Positions 26,436 through 35,175 of a stretch of 64,000 bases of DNA are shown here, one piece after another. The stretch covers positions 79,586 to 143,585 of the forward strand of contig NZ_CVTD020000026.1 in NCBI RefSeq assembly GCF_002904165.1, in the 5' to 3' direction. The position numbers and the translations under genes were made by a program. The stretch comes from Herbinix hemicellulosilytica (GTDB lineage Bacteria > Bacillota > Clostridia > Lachnospirales > Lachnospiraceae). Numbering within the stretch: the first letter of the stretch is position 1; every line of letters starts with the position of its first letter. A model generated the notes under the pieces. It ran no database searches. It was given only the letters and a program-made list of their open reading frames with translations, and was not told the DNA's origin.

Positions 26436-27827
26436 TTATAATTCACAGTGGTTTACGGTTCTGGGGAACGGTATTACGTCACGGATATTGCTCATACCGG
26501 TCAGATACATGACACAACGTTCAAATCCGAGGCCAAATCCCGAATGCCTTACCGAACCGAACTTCCTTAAGTCAAGATAGAATTCATAGTCTTCTCTGCT
26601 TAATCCCATTTCATCCATGCGTTTAAGAAGCTTTTCATAATCGTCTTCTCTCTGGCTTCCACCTATGATTTCACCGATGCCGGGAACTAAAAGGTCCATA
26701 GCAGCCACGGTCTTGTTGTCCTCATTCAGTTTCATATAGAAAGCCTTTATATCCTTAGGATAGTCGGTTACAAAAACAGGTTTTTTAAATACCTGTTCAG
26801 TAAGGTAACGTTCATGTTCAGTCTGCAGGTCACAGCCCCAGAAAACTTTATAATCAAAATTATCATTGTTTTTCTTTAATATTTCGATAGCATCGGTATA
26901 TGTCACATGAGCAAATTCGGAATTTACTACATTATTAAGCCTGTCCAGCAAGCCGTTATCAATAAACTGGTTAAAGAACTCCATTTCCTTAGGTGCATTC
27001 TCAAGCACATAGTTAATAATATATTTAAGCATATCCTCAGCCAGTCTCATGTTATCGTTCAAATCGGCAAAGGCCACTTCAGGTTCAATCATCCAAAATT
27101 CTGCCGCATGGCGGGTTGTATTGGAATTCTCGGCACGGAAAGTAGGCCCGAAAGTATAGATCTTTTTGAAGGCCAAAGCATAAGTTTCACCGTTAAGCTG
27201 TCCGCTTACCGTAAGGTTCGTGGGTTTGCCGAAAAAGTCCTGAGAGTTGTCCACTTTGCCGTCCTCGGTAAGAGGCAGATTATCAAGATCCAAAGTGGTA
27301 ACCCTGAACATTTCACCTGCACCCTCGCAATCGCTGCCGGTTATAATAGGGGTATGCACATATACAAAGCCTCTTTCCTGGAAAAACTTATGAATGGCAT
27401 AGGATAGCAAAGAACGCACACGAAATACGGCCTGGAAGGTATTTGTCCTGGGTCTTAAATGGGTGATGGTCCTTAAAAATTCCAAGGAGTGCTTTTTCTT
27501 CTGTAGAGGATAATCGGGAGACGAATAACCTTCGATAATTACTTCCTCTGCCTGAATTTCAAAAGGTTGCTTCGCCTGGGGAGTTTCCACAAGCTGTCCG
27601 GTTACTATAATCGAAGAGCCCACATTTAATTTTGAAATCTCGGCAAAATTATTTAAATTATCGTGATATACTACCTGCAGCGTTTCAAAACAAGTTCCGT
27701 CATGCAGTACAATGAATCCGAAAGATTTGGAATCTCTGACGCTGCGTATCCAGCCTCCGACTGTTATTCTTTTGCCGATATACTCTTCTTTATTACGGTA
27801 TAATTCCCTGACTTCTACTAATTCCAT
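26436..27827 (-). CDS. asnS: Asparaginyl-tRNA synthetase
   Basis: A class IIb aminoacyl-tRNA synthetase, 463 residues from ATG 27827. The OB-fold anticodon domain ([22 protein letters not shown]) is followed by the class II catalytic domain, with [21 protein letters not shown] (motif 2) and [15 protein letters not shown] (motif 3). The [20 protein letters not shown] set marks AsnRS rather than AspRS. I prefer ATG 27827, seven bases after AAGGAG, over the TTG two codons earlier. Its promoter is at 27900. Confidence 0.96.
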   Translation of the reverse strand: MELVEVRELYRNKEEYIGKRITVGGWIRSVRDSKSFGFIVLHDGTCFETLQVVYHDNLNNFAEISKLNVGSSIIVTGQLVETPQAKQPFEIQAEEVIIEGYSSPDYPLQKKKHSLEFLRTITHLRPRTNTFQAVFRVRSLLSYAIHKFFQERGFVYVHTPIITGSDCEGAGEMFRVTTLDLDNLPLTEDGKVDNSQDFFGKPTNLTVSGQLNGETYALAFKKIYTFGPTFRAENSNTTRHAAEFWMIEPEVAFADLNDNMRLAEDMLKYIINYVLENAPKEMEFFNQFIDNGLLDRLNNVVNSEFAHVTYTDAIEILKKNNDNFDYKVFWGCDLQTEHERYLTEQVFKKPVFVTDYPKDIKAFYMKLNEDNKTVAAMDLLVPGIGEIIGGSQREDDYEKLLKRMDEMGLSREDYEFYLDLRKFGSVRHSGFGLGFERCVMYLTGMSNIRDVIPFPRTVNHCEL

Positions 27828-27899
27828 AGTCAAACTCCTTTTTACTTAAGATTTTTATATAATAGCTTAAATTGCCAATTCCAATCTGCTTATCCTGAT

Positions 27900-27927
27900 A
27901 TTATAACATAAGATTTCAAGATTACAA
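27900..27927 (-). promoter_or_regulatory. Promoter of asnS
   Basis: On the minus strand TTGTAA (complement of 27922-27927), 16 bases, TATAAT (complement of 27900-27905). Confidence 0.5.
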
Positions 27928-27953
27928 GCAATTCTTAAGTTTCAAATTCAGGT

Positions 27954-28676
27954 TTATCCTGCCGTTTTAACCAGGGCTTCCAGTACCGCCCCGTGGGTTT
28001 TTTCTTTAACTTCAATAAAATTGACAGCCTCGTTGATTTCTCCCAGGGTATGAGCATCGGAATTATATATTATATTGCATTTATTAAAATAGGGATGTTT
28101 AATTTTTAAATCTTTTTCTTTATCTGCGTCTTTAATCTCAGCACATTTAAAATCCGCGTCGGGAGGAACAAAGCCCAAGTTGGATATAAGGCTGGTTGAT
28201 GTTTTGTCCACATGGGCAGGAATATACACCCCATCATATTCTTTCATTAATTTATCCAAATTATCAAAGGTTATGTCTGTAGCATTGATTAGCAAATACG
28301 GTTCTTCCCCGATTTTTATATCGTCTTCGTTATATATTTCCTGTTTTCCGAATATCTTTTCATTATTCGGAACCTTAATTAACCTGTCATACACAAAAGT
28401 ATCAAAGGCCATGGCTTTTTTTAAATCAGAAAAAAAACAAAGCACATGGACTTCTTCCATAGTGCATAACTCCATTCCGGGAACAACAATTATATTGTTT
28501 TTCTGGGCATAAGAGTAAACCGCCGGACAGTTTTTACAGGTATTGTGGTCTGTTACGGCAATTAGATCCAGTCCTATGATTTTTGCCATATTAACTATAT
28601 TGGCGGGAGTCATATCCTCATTGCCGCAGGGAGACAGGCAGGAATGAATATGAAGGTCGTAGGCCAGTTTATACAT
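27954..28676 (-). CDS. PHP-domain metal-dependent phosphoesterase
   Basis: 240 residues of PHP fold. Metal ligands visible: DLHIHSCLSP, AVTDHNT, GMELCTMEEVHVL, IPAHVDK and YNSDAHTLGEI. PHP proteins cleave phosphoesters of nucleotides, sugars or DNA; here the substrate is unknown. It is the last gene of the five-gene minus-strand hydrogenase-linked operon and overlaps the preceding DRTGG gene by 8 bases, so translation is probably coupled. PHP proteins recur beside clostridial HydABC loci, which suggests a role in the hydrogenase regulatory system. Confidence 0.85.
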   Translation of the reverse strand: MYKLAYDLHIHSCLSPCGNEDMTPANIVNMAKIIGLDLIAVTDHNTCKNCPAVYSYAQKNNIIVVPGMELCTMEEVHVLCFFSDLKKAMAFDTFVYDRLIKVPNNEKIFGKQEIYNEDDIKIGEEPYLLINATDITFDNLDKLMKEYDGVYIPAHVDKTSTSLISNLGFVPPDADFKCAEIKDADKEKDLKIKHPYFNKCNIIYNSDAHTLGEINEAVNFIEVKEKTHGAVLEALVKTAG

Positions 28677-29004
28677 TAATCCTGTTATAAATTTTCAGGG
28701 CAGCTTCAAAAACCGGCAGGTTAGTATACAAAACCGTTATGCCCTGTTCTTTTGCTTTTAGTGCTGCGGCTGTATCAAGCCTGCTTCCTTCTGCCAGAAT
28801 GACACATGCTGCATCGGCTAAAGATGCCACAGCCAAAGTATTGATATTTGCCATTACCGTAACCCATGCGGCATCCTGGGGCATCTTGCTCATGGCAATG
28901 CTAAGCAGGTCACAGCAATACGGCACGGCTATCTCCCTGTTTAAATTACTGCCTTTATTTAATACTTCAAATTCCTCAGATTTTATCAGTTCTTCTACGG
29001 TCAT
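28669..29004 (-). CDS. DRTGG-domain protein (second copy)
   Basis: A 111-residue single-domain protein of the DRTGG type, the regulatory fold also found in CBS/DHH pyrophosphatases and phosphotransacetylases. Sequence GSNLNREIAVPYCCDLLSIAMSKM is followed by a VMANINTLAVASLADAACVILAEG stretch. It resembles the copy at 30771 in length and layout. No catalytic site is apparent; probably a ligand-binding or partner protein. Preceded by GGAGGAAAT and overlapping the PHP gene. Confidence 0.75.
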   Translation of the reverse strand: MTVEELIKSEEFEVLNKGSNLNREIAVPYCCDLLSIAMSKMPQDAAWVTVMANINTLAVASLADAACVILAEGSRLDTAAALKAKEQGITVLYTNLPVFEAALKIYNRINV

Positions 29005-29027
29005 ATTTCCTCCTTGGTAGTCTGTTT

Positions 29028-30311
29028 TTACTTTTTCTTGTCAAATCTGGACAACTCATCAGACAACTTGTGAATATAATCCCTCAGAATATGTATGCAG
29101 TCTTCTTCTTTTGCCACTCCGCGGACTATATCCTCAGCCAACGCTTTACATGTAGGTGCACCGCATGAACCGCAGTCCAGCCCGGGAAATTTGTGCATAA
29201 GTTCTTCCACCTTAGCCATTTTATTTATACTTTCTCTCATATTCTTTCCTAATTTAAAGACAGGTTCATATGGTACATCTTCAGTCCAAAAAGCATCTGC
29301 ACTTTCTTCGGTATCAAGATGGGAACAGGCTACGGGAAGGTATTTTCTTAAACGCTTAAGCTTAACCTTGGCAAGATAAGGGTTTTCAACCGTAAGAACC
29401 CCGCCCACACATCCGCCTGCACAGGCGTTAAGTTCAACAAATTCCAGCCTTTCAAATTTCTGATCCTCAAGATCCTCCAAAACCCGGATCACATTTTCTA
29501 TCCCGTCTGCCGCCAGGTAATTATCCGTAAGCAACGCTCCGGCTTCTCCTCCGGTACTGCCCCATCCTATTCCGATCCTACCCGATTTTCCCAAATCCTC
29601 AACCTTATTGACACTCTCTTTCATATACGGTAGGAGCATGGGGTATATTTCTTTCATAGCCAAAACACCGTCAATTTCACTCTTTTTTATACCGATAGGG
29701 GACTTTACCGCAGTTACTTTTGCCGGACAGGGCGATATAAATATAATCCCTATTTTTTCCGATGGAAGGTTGGTCTCTTTCATTGCCTTATTTCTGGCAT
29801 TTATGGCTGCCAAATCCACCGGTGCATATATAGGCAGAAGATGATCTATAAGATTAGGGAATCTGATCTGAATTAACCGCACCACAGTAGGGCAGGCGGT
29901 ACTGATTACAGGCCACTTGTCTTCATTTTCCGCCACATATTTTCTGGTCATTTCCGAGACCAGTTCTGCGGCACTGCTAACTTCATACACATCGTCAAAC
30001 CCCATTTTTTTAAGGGCTGTGAGCACAATATTTACATCGTCCAAATTATTGAACTGTCCGTATAATGACGGTGCGGGAAGAGCCACATTATATTCAAATT
30101 TTTTCATTATGTCCGGGGAGTCATATGTAGCTACCTTGGCATGGTGAGGACATATCCTTATACATTCCCCGCAGTCAATACAGAATTCTTTGATTATAAA
30201 AGCCTTGCCGTCCCTTACCCGTATAGCTTGTGTAGGACACCTTTTAATGCAGTTTATGCATCCTTTACATAATTCTTTTTTTAATAATACCGAAGTAAAA
30301 AATTCACTCAT
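29028..30311 (-). CDS. [FeFe]-hydrogenase-like iron-sulfur protein, probable sensor
   Basis: 427 residues. N-terminal 2x[4Fe-4S] ferredoxin (CKGCINCIKRCP, CIDCGECIRICP), then an H-cluster-type domain, then a C-terminal CxxC..C FeS segment (DCGSCGAPTCKALAED). The three H-cluster motifs are altered but keep the four cluster-ligand cysteines: STACP, SPCPAK and NACAGGC. The proton-relay cysteine of catalytic enzymes (first Cys of TSCCP) is Ala. Such proteins (HydS-like, groups C/D) are thought to sense H2 or redox state rather than evolve H2. It lies in an operon with a RsbW-like ATPase and opposite hydABC. No PAS domain is fused. Confidence 0.82.
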   Translation of the reverse strand: MSEFFTSVLLKKELCKGCINCIKRCPTQAIRVRDGKAFIIKEFCIDCGECIRICPHHAKVATYDSPDIMKKFEYNVALPAPSLYGQFNNLDDVNIVLTALKKMGFDDVYEVSSAAELVSEMTRKYVAENEDKWPVISTACPTVVRLIQIRFPNLIDHLLPIYAPVDLAAINARNKAMKETNLPSEKIGIIFISPCPAKVTAVKSPIGIKKSEIDGVLAMKEIYPMLLPYMKESVNKVEDLGKSGRIGIGWGSTGGEAGALLTDNYLAADGIENVIRVLEDLEDQKFERLEFVELNACAGGCVGGVLTVENPYLAKVKLKRLRKYLPVACSHLDTEESADAFWTEDVPYEPVFKLGKNMRESINKMAKVEELMHKFPGLDCGSCGAPTCKALAEDIVRGVAKEEDCIHILRDYIHKLSDELSRFDKKK

Positions 30312-30342
30312 GCCCTCGCTCCCTTTATTAAATCATCGGTCT

Positions 30343-30780
30343 TTATTCTTTCGGTATAAAGACCTTCATTTTGACCGTTGTACCTACTCCCACCGTACTC
30401 TCTATATTAAATTCATCCGAGTATTTTTTCATATTGGGAAGCCCCATTCCCGCACCGAAACCTAAGTTTCTTATGTTATCCGGCGCGGTAGAATAGCCGG
30501 CCTGCATGGCCAGTTCGATATCTTCAATTCCGGGCCCTTTGTCTGTCAGTATCATCTCTATTTCCTCGGGTGATATTATTACTTCGATTATGCCGCCGTA
30601 AGAATGGATAACCATATTAATTTCACCCTCATACAAGGATATGGCAACCTTTCTTACGATATCCGGATCGACACCCAATAGTTTCAGCCTTCTTTTAACA
30701 TTACTGGAAGCTTCACCGGCTCTGGTAAAATCATTGGGGTCAACCTCGTATCTTAGAACAATTTTTTCGTTCATTGACAA
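30343..30780 (-). CDS. RsbW/SpoIIAB-like ATP-binding protein (anti-sigma type)
   Basis: A 145-residue GHKL-type ATPase domain: N-box-like ISLYEGEINMVIHSYGG, G1 box DKGPGIEDI and G2 region GFGAGMGLPNMKKY. These are typical of anti-sigma factor kinases of the RsbW/SpoIIAB group. No sigma factor or anti-anti-sigma gene is adjacent; its neighbours are DRTGG and [FeFe]-hydrogenase-like proteins. GGAGG six bases upstream favours initiation at TTG 30780 over the ATG two codons later. It overlaps the upstream DRTGG gene by 10 bases. Confidence 0.82.
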   Translation of the reverse strand: MSMNEKIVLRYEVDPNDFTRAGEASSNVKRRLKLLGVDPDIVRKVAISLYEGEINMVIHSYGGIIEVIISPEEIEMILTDKGPGIEDIELAMQAGYSTAPDNIRNLGFGAGMGLPNMKKYSDEFNIESTVGVGTTVKMKVFIPKE

Positions 30781-31124
30781 GGAGCACCTCCGCGGAGCCC
30801 CTTTTCATATAATATACCACAAGCAGTAAACATCCTGTGCCCGGTAGAAAGAAGGACGATCTCCCTTTCTTTTGCCATTTCAATCATAGTTTCGTCAGGC
30901 ATTTTCCCTCTGACAAAAACAATGCATACAACATCCATCATTTCTGCTGTACGAATTACCTGCGGATTGCATAATCCCGTAAGCAAAACCGACTTTTCCT
31001 TCATAAAGGCAAGGACATCGCTCATCATGTCTGCTCCGCAAGCCGAATGAACTTCCCTGTCCTGAAATTCTTCCCCGCAAATAAACTTAGCGCCTAAAGC
31101 TTCCCTTATTTCTTTAACGGTCAT
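30771..31124 (-). CDS. DRTGG-domain protein (first copy)
   Basis: A 117-residue protein beginning MTVKEIREALGAKFICGEEF with HSACGADMMSDVLAF, the DRTGG-type pattern, then TGLCNPQVIRTAEMMDVVCIVFVRGK. It leads the minus-strand operon (DRTGG, ATPase, [FeFe]-like protein, DRTGG, PHP). The family is small and non-enzymatic as far as I know. The two copies in one operon may bind each other or the hydrogenase-like protein; that is inference. Confidence 0.75.
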   Translation of the reverse strand: MTVKEIREALGAKFICGEEFQDREVHSACGADMMSDVLAFMKEKSVLLTGLCNPQVIRTAEMMDVVCIVFVRGKMPDETMIEMAKEREIVLLSTGHRMFTACGILYEKGLRGGAPCQ

Positions 31125-31246
31125 ATATATTTATCCTCTCCTATCTCTATTTTTAAGTAAGGTTGTTTTATTAAATTCTAAAATATTATATTAATTAAAA
31201 TGCCGGTTTTATCTTTCCTGTATTATACAAATCAGAGCGGGCGAAT

Positions 31247-31566
31247 TTAAGAGTTACTTGTAACCGATGGATAAAAAACCTCAAACGAATTTCCGTAATT
31301 TTTCTTTGCTATTGCCAAGGCAGACTTGGCATTTGTAATTGTCGTACCATAATCAGATTTACCCAAAGCAAAAGCAATTCCGATACTTACATATAAACAA
31401 GCTTAAATATGGATTTGGGCCATATATCCGCTTTATAGTCAATAAGATTAAAAAAAGCGTCATTTGCAGACACTATTGTCAGTTCATCATCCAATGCCAC
31501 CTGCAGCAGACTGCATGGCAAATCTTTAACTTTCTCTTTAAAGTTGTCCGGAAGTACACTGCTCAT
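31247..31566 (-). pseudogene. Decayed PAS-GGDEF (diguanylate cyclase-like) gene
   Basis: On the minus strand an ATG at 31566, behind AGAAGGG, opens a frame reading SLLQVALDDELTIVSAND and AFFNLIDYKADIWPKSI, which looks like a PAS domain start. It stops at TAA after 57 codons. In the same frame, directly after the stop, VSIGIAFALGKSDYG, TNAKSALAIAKKNYG and NSFEVF follow: the conserved end of a GGDEF domain. The GGDEF motif and everything between are missing. I read this as a sensor diguanylate cyclase gene reduced by an internal deletion. It lies between the two divergent hydrogenase operons. The plus-strand frame over this stretch is a shadow. Confidence 0.62.
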
Positions 31567-31792
31567 AAATTCCTACCCTTCTATAAATATGAAAATTCAG
31601 AGAATTCTAAGTAATAAACCAGTATTAAGTGCGTTAATATTATAATACAACTTTTTTACATTTACAATCATTGATAATTTTATAAATACCCCCTTTTATT
31701 CCTTATGTAGAATTGTGGCCTCGTATTTTATGTCGCTTTATGCATCTTGCATATTAGAATGGAAATTTATTCTCTATCATTGTTTATAATTT

Positions 31793-31824
31793 TTGTAGAT
31801 TTTTTAACAATAATATGCTATAAT
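31793..31824 (+). promoter_or_regulatory. hyd operon promoter with Rex-like site
   Basis: TATAAT at 31819-31824 is the likely -10 of the hydC operon. TTGTAGA-TTTT-TTAACAA (31793-31810) matches the Rex operator TTGTTAA-N4-TTAACAA at 12 of 14 positions and covers the -35 region. Rex represses fermentation and hydrogenase genes at low NADH/NAD+ in Clostridia. No good -35 hexamer is seen apart from TTGTAG itself (20-base spacing). Confidence 0.5.
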
Positions 31825-31866
31825 GATTATGTTTTGGCCTGATAAAAAATTATAGGAGGTTATATA

Positions 31867-32361
31867 ATGGGTATGAAACAAAGTACGGTGCCTTTTACCG
31901 GAACAAGCGAGCAAAAAGAAGCGCTGCTTAAAGTTATAGCAGAACATAAAAATGACAAAGACGCGCTAATGCCCATAATGCAGAAAGCTCAAGAAATATA
32001 CGGTTATCTGCCGATTGAAGTTCAGTCAATTATTTCGGATGAAATGGGCATTCCGCTGGAAAAAATATATGGTATCGCAACCTTTTATTCCCAGTTTGCG
32101 CTTAATCCTAAAGGAAAATATAAAATATCTGTTTGTCTCGGAACGGCTTGCTATGTAAAAGGTGCAGGTGATATATTTAACAAACTTCAGGAAGTACTGA
32201 AAATATCTGACGGAGAATGCACCCCTGACAGAAAATTCTCGCTCGAATCCTGCCGCTGCATCGGAGCATGCGGATTGGCTCCTGTTATTACCATAAATGA
32301 CGATGTATATGGAAAAATAACGGCAGACGATGTTGAAAAAATTCTTGCAAAATACGAGTAA
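31867..32361 (+). CDS. hydC: Bifurcating hydrogenase subunit HydC (NuoE-like)
   Basis: A 164-residue thioredoxin-like [2Fe-2S] subunit. Ligands Cys90, Cys95, Cys131 and Cys135 lie in CLGTACYVKGAG and CRCIGACGLAP. A helical N-terminal domain precedes them, as in NuoE and HydC. With HydA and HydB it forms the NAD+- and ferredoxin-linked electron-bifurcating hydrogenase. First gene of the plus-strand hyd operon, behind a probable Rex site and AGGAGG. Confidence 0.92.
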   Translation: MGMKQSTVPFTGTSEQKEALLKVIAEHKNDKDALMPIMQKAQEIYGYLPIEVQSIISDEMGIPLEKIYGIATFYSQFALNPKGKYKISVCLGTACYVKGAGDIFNKLQEVLKISDGECTPDRKFSLESCRCIGACGLAPVITINDDVYGKITADDVEKILAKYE

Positions 32362-32369
32362 GAGTAATT

Positions 32370-32927
32370 ATGCTTCCCGAGTTGTCTTTAAATATTTTGG
32401 ATATAGTCAACAACTCCATACGGGCCAAGGCCGATTTGATAACGATAGAAGTTCGCATACATAAGAAAGAGGACGTTCTGATTATCAAAATAACCGATAA
32501 CGGCCACGGCATACCGGAAGAACTTCTTTCCAAAGTTGAAGATCCTTTCTTTACTACCCGCAACACAAGAAATATCGGACTTGGCATTCCTTTCTTAAAA
32601 CAGGCCGCAGAAATTACAGGCGGGATATTTAAGATTGAATCCATACCCGGTATAAAAACTGTTGTTTATGCTTCATTTGGACTTACCCATATTGACCGAA
32701 TGCCACTGGGAGATATTTGCTCTACAATTTACACCTTATTGCTGGCAAACCAGAGTATTGATTTTTTATATATTTATGAGGTTGACGGCAAGGAATTTCA
32801 ACTGGACACGAGAAAATTCCGCGAAATTTTAGGTGATATTCCCTTTGATACACCTGAAGTTGCCGGATTTATCCGGGATTATCTGACGCAAAATCATAGG
32901 GAAGTGGATGGCGGCATTATATTTTAA
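32370..32927 (+). CDS. GHKL ATPase-domain protein of the hyd operon
   Basis: 185 residues with a histidine-kinase-type ATPase domain: LNILDIVNNSIRAKAD (N box), TDNGHGIPEE (G1), EDPFFTTRNTRNIGLGIPFLKQAA (F/G2 boxes). No histidine phosphoacceptor or sensor domain is present. The C-terminal 70 residues are specific to this family. The same gene sits between hydC and hydB in other clostridial hyd operons, for example in Acetivibrio (Clostridium) thermocellus as I recall. Probably regulatory or assembly-related; the function is not established. Starts 8 bp after hydC. Confidence 0.78.
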   Translation: MLPELSLNILDIVNNSIRAKADLITIEVRIHKKEDVLIIKITDNGHGIPEELLSKVEDPFFTTRNTRNIGLGIPFLKQAAEITGGIFKIESIPGIKTVVYASFGLTHIDRMPLGDICSTIYTLLLANQSIDFLYIYEVDGKEFQLDTRKFREILGDIPFDTPEVAGFIRDYLTQNHREVDGGIIF

Positions 32928-32982
32928 CTGAAACAATCATATAAACAACGTTTATATTTTAAAATAAATAGGAGGAAAGCAG

Positions 32983-33354
32983 ATGAAATCTCTAGAAGAG
33001 CTGAGAGCAATCCGTGCAAATATGCAGGCACAAATGGGCCTTCGTAAAGAAGACGGCAACCAGACCCGTATAGTAGTGGGAATGGCTACCTGCGGTATTG
33101 CCAGTGGTGCCAGACCTGTACTTGTTGCCCTTTCCGATGCCGTACAGGAAAAGGGATTAAAGAATGTTACTGTTACACAGACCGGATGTATAGGCTTATG
33201 CAAATATGAGCCCATAGTCGAAGTAATAGAACCCGGTAAAGAAAAAGTAACGTACGTTAAAATGACACCGGAAAAAGCCCTGGAAGTGCTTGAAAAGCAT
33301 ATTATCCGTGGTCAGATAGTGAAAGAATACACCATTTCCGAAATGATCGGATAA
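32983..33354 (+). CDS. Thioredoxin-like [2Fe-2S] ferredoxin of the hyd operon
   Basis: A 123-residue protein. The C-terminal 90 residues have the thioredoxin-like ferredoxin fold and align with the N-terminus of HydB. Only three of the four usual cluster cysteines are seen (Cys37, Cys69, Cys73); the position matching HydB Cys9 is not Cys. It could carry an atypical cluster, or use another ligand. Preceded by AGGAGG; 17 bp before hydB. Confidence 0.8.
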   Translation: MKSLEELRAIRANMQAQMGLRKEDGNQTRIVVGMATCGIASGARPVLVALSDAVQEKGLKNVTVTQTGCIGLCKYEPIVEVIEPGKEKVTYVKMTPEKALEVLEKHIIRGQIVKEYTISEMIG

Positions 33355-33371
33355 CTGAAGGAGGTCACATT

Positions 33372-35162
33372 ATGTATCGTTCGCATGTATTGGTCTGCGG
33401 CGGAACCGGCTGTACATCCTCCGGAACCCCAAAGATCCTGGAATGCTTAAATGAGGAAATAAATAAAGCAGGCCTGAAGAATGAAGTGGCAGTTGTCCAG
33501 ACCGGATGCCACGGATTATGTGCTTTAGGCCCCATCGTTATTGTTTACCCCGAAGCAACTTTTTATTCAATGGTAAAACCCGAAGATGTTCCCGAAATCG
33601 TTAACGAACATCTCTTAAAAGGCCGTATCGTACAAAGACTGGTTTATGACGAAACAAAAACCGAAGAAGGAACAGTTACATCCATCAATGAAACCGCCTT
33701 CTATAAAAAACAGCACAGAGTTGCTCTTCGCAACTGCGGTGTAATTAATCCGGAAAATATTGACGAGTATATTGCAACCGGCGGTTATGAAGCCCTCGGA
33801 AGAGTACTTACAGAATACACTCCCGATCAGGTTATTCAAATGATAACCGACAGCGGTTTAAGAGGCAGAGGCGGCGGCGGTTTCCCTACCGGTTTGAAAT
33901 GGAAACTGGCAAGAGCCAACGAAGCCGATCAGAAATATGTATGCTGTAACGCCGACGAAGGCGATCCCGGTGCTTTCATGGACCGTTCCATCCTGGAAGG
34001 CGACCCTCACGTAGTATTGGAAGCTATGGCTATAGCCGGTTATGCCATCGGCGCAAATCAGGGATATATTTATGTCCGTGCCGAGTATCCTATAGCTGTT
34101 AAACGTCTTAGCATAGCTATAGAACAGGCAAGAGAATACGGTTTGCTTGGTAAAAATATATTCGGTACAGGCTTTGATTTTGATATAGAACTTAGACTTG
34201 GTGCGGGAGCATTCGTCTGCGGTGAAGAAACTGCCCTTATGACTTCCATCGAAGGCAACCGCGGTGAACCTCGTCCCCGTCCTCCTTTCCCCGCTCAAAA
34301 GGGATTGTTCGGAAAACCTACTTTGCTTAACAACGTAGAAACTTATGCAAACATTCCGCAAATTATACTTAACGGTCCCGAATGGTTTGCTTCCATGGGT
34401 ACCGAAAAATCCAAAGGAACCAAGGTATTTGCTCTCGGTGGAAAAATCAACAACACCGGTCTTGTTGAAATACCTATGGGAACAACCCTTCGTGAAGTCG
34501 TAGAAGAAATCGGCGGAGGTATTCCTAACGGCAAGAAGTTCAAGGCAGCACAGACTGGCGGACCTTCCGGCGGATGTATTCCTGCCGAACATTTCGATAT
34601 CCCGATTGACTACGACAACTTAATAAGCATTGGTTCCATGATGGGATCCGGCGGACTTATTGTCATGGATGAAGACAACTGTATGGTTGACATCGCAAAA
34701 TTCTTCCTTGAGTTTACGGTAGACGAATCCTGCGGAAAATGTACTCCATGCCGTATCGGTACCAAACGTCTCCATGAAATGCTCGATAAGATTACACAAG
34801 GCCAGGGTACCCTGGAAGATATAGATAAATTGGAAGAACTGTGCTATTACATTAAAGAAAATTCCCTGTGCGGACTCGGACAGAGCGCACCAAACCCGGT
34901 ATTATCCACTATTAAATACTTCAGAGACGAATATGTATCACACGTTGTCGACAAAAAATGTCCTGCCGGTGTATGTAAGGCCCTGTTGTCTTATGTAATT
35001 GATCCCGAGTTATGTAAAGGTTGTACATTATGTGCGAGAATCTGCCCGAACAACGCAATCTCCGGCAAAGTTAAAGAAGCACATAGCATAGACCAGAGCA
35101 AGTGTGTCAAGTGTGGTGCATGTATAGAAAAATGCCGCTTTGGCGCTATTTCGAAACGCTAG
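33372..35162 (+). CDS. hydB: Bifurcating hydrogenase subunit HydB (NuoF-like, NADH/FMN)
   Basis: 596 residues. N-terminal thioredoxin-like [2Fe-2S] domain (Cys9, Cys14, Cys46, Cys50); NuoF core with the nucleotide/FMN loop GLRGRGGGGFPTG and the CNADEGDPGAF stretch; SLBB domain; the 4Fe-4S site ESCGKCTPCRIG...CGLG; and a C-terminal 2x[4Fe-4S] ferredoxin (CKGCTLCARICP, CVKCGACIEKCR). This is the flavin subunit where electrons from H2 are split between NAD+ and ferredoxin. The complete motif set suggests a functional enzyme. 13 bp before hydA. Confidence 0.95.
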   Translation: MYRSHVLVCGGTGCTSSGTPKILECLNEEINKAGLKNEVAVVQTGCHGLCALGPIVIVYPEATFYSMVKPEDVPEIVNEHLLKGRIVQRLVYDETKTEEGTVTSINETAFYKKQHRVALRNCGVINPENIDEYIATGGYEALGRVLTEYTPDQVIQMITDSGLRGRGGGGFPTGLKWKLARANEADQKYVCCNADEGDPGAFMDRSILEGDPHVVLEAMAIAGYAIGANQGYIYVRAEYPIAVKRLSIAIEQAREYGLLGKNIFGTGFDFDIELRLGAGAFVCGEETALMTSIEGNRGEPRPRPPFPAQKGLFGKPTLLNNVETYANIPQIILNGPEWFASMGTEKSKGTKVFALGGKINNTGLVEIPMGTTLREVVEEIGGGIPNGKKFKAAQTGGPSGGCIPAEHFDIPIDYDNLISIGSMMGSGGLIVMDEDNCMVDIAKFFLEFTVDESCGKCTPCRIGTKRLHEMLDKITQGQGTLEDIDKLEELCYYIKENSLCGLGQSAPNPVLSTIKYFRDEYVSHVVDKKCPAGVCKALLSYVIDPELCKGCTLCARICPNNAISGKVKEAHSIDQSKCVKCGACIEKCRFGAISKR

Positions 35163-35175
35163 AATGGAGGTTAGT

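Noticed and set aside
31339..31614. Plus-strand 91-codon frame between the hyd operons
   Set aside because: No SD; Lys/Tyr/Phe-rich shadow. The minus strand over the same bases reads PAS and GGDEF fragments, a better explanation.
33858..34592. Minus-strand 244-codon frame
   Set aside because: Lies wholly inside hydB on the opposite strand; Ser/Cys/Phe-rich composition typical of a shadow frame.
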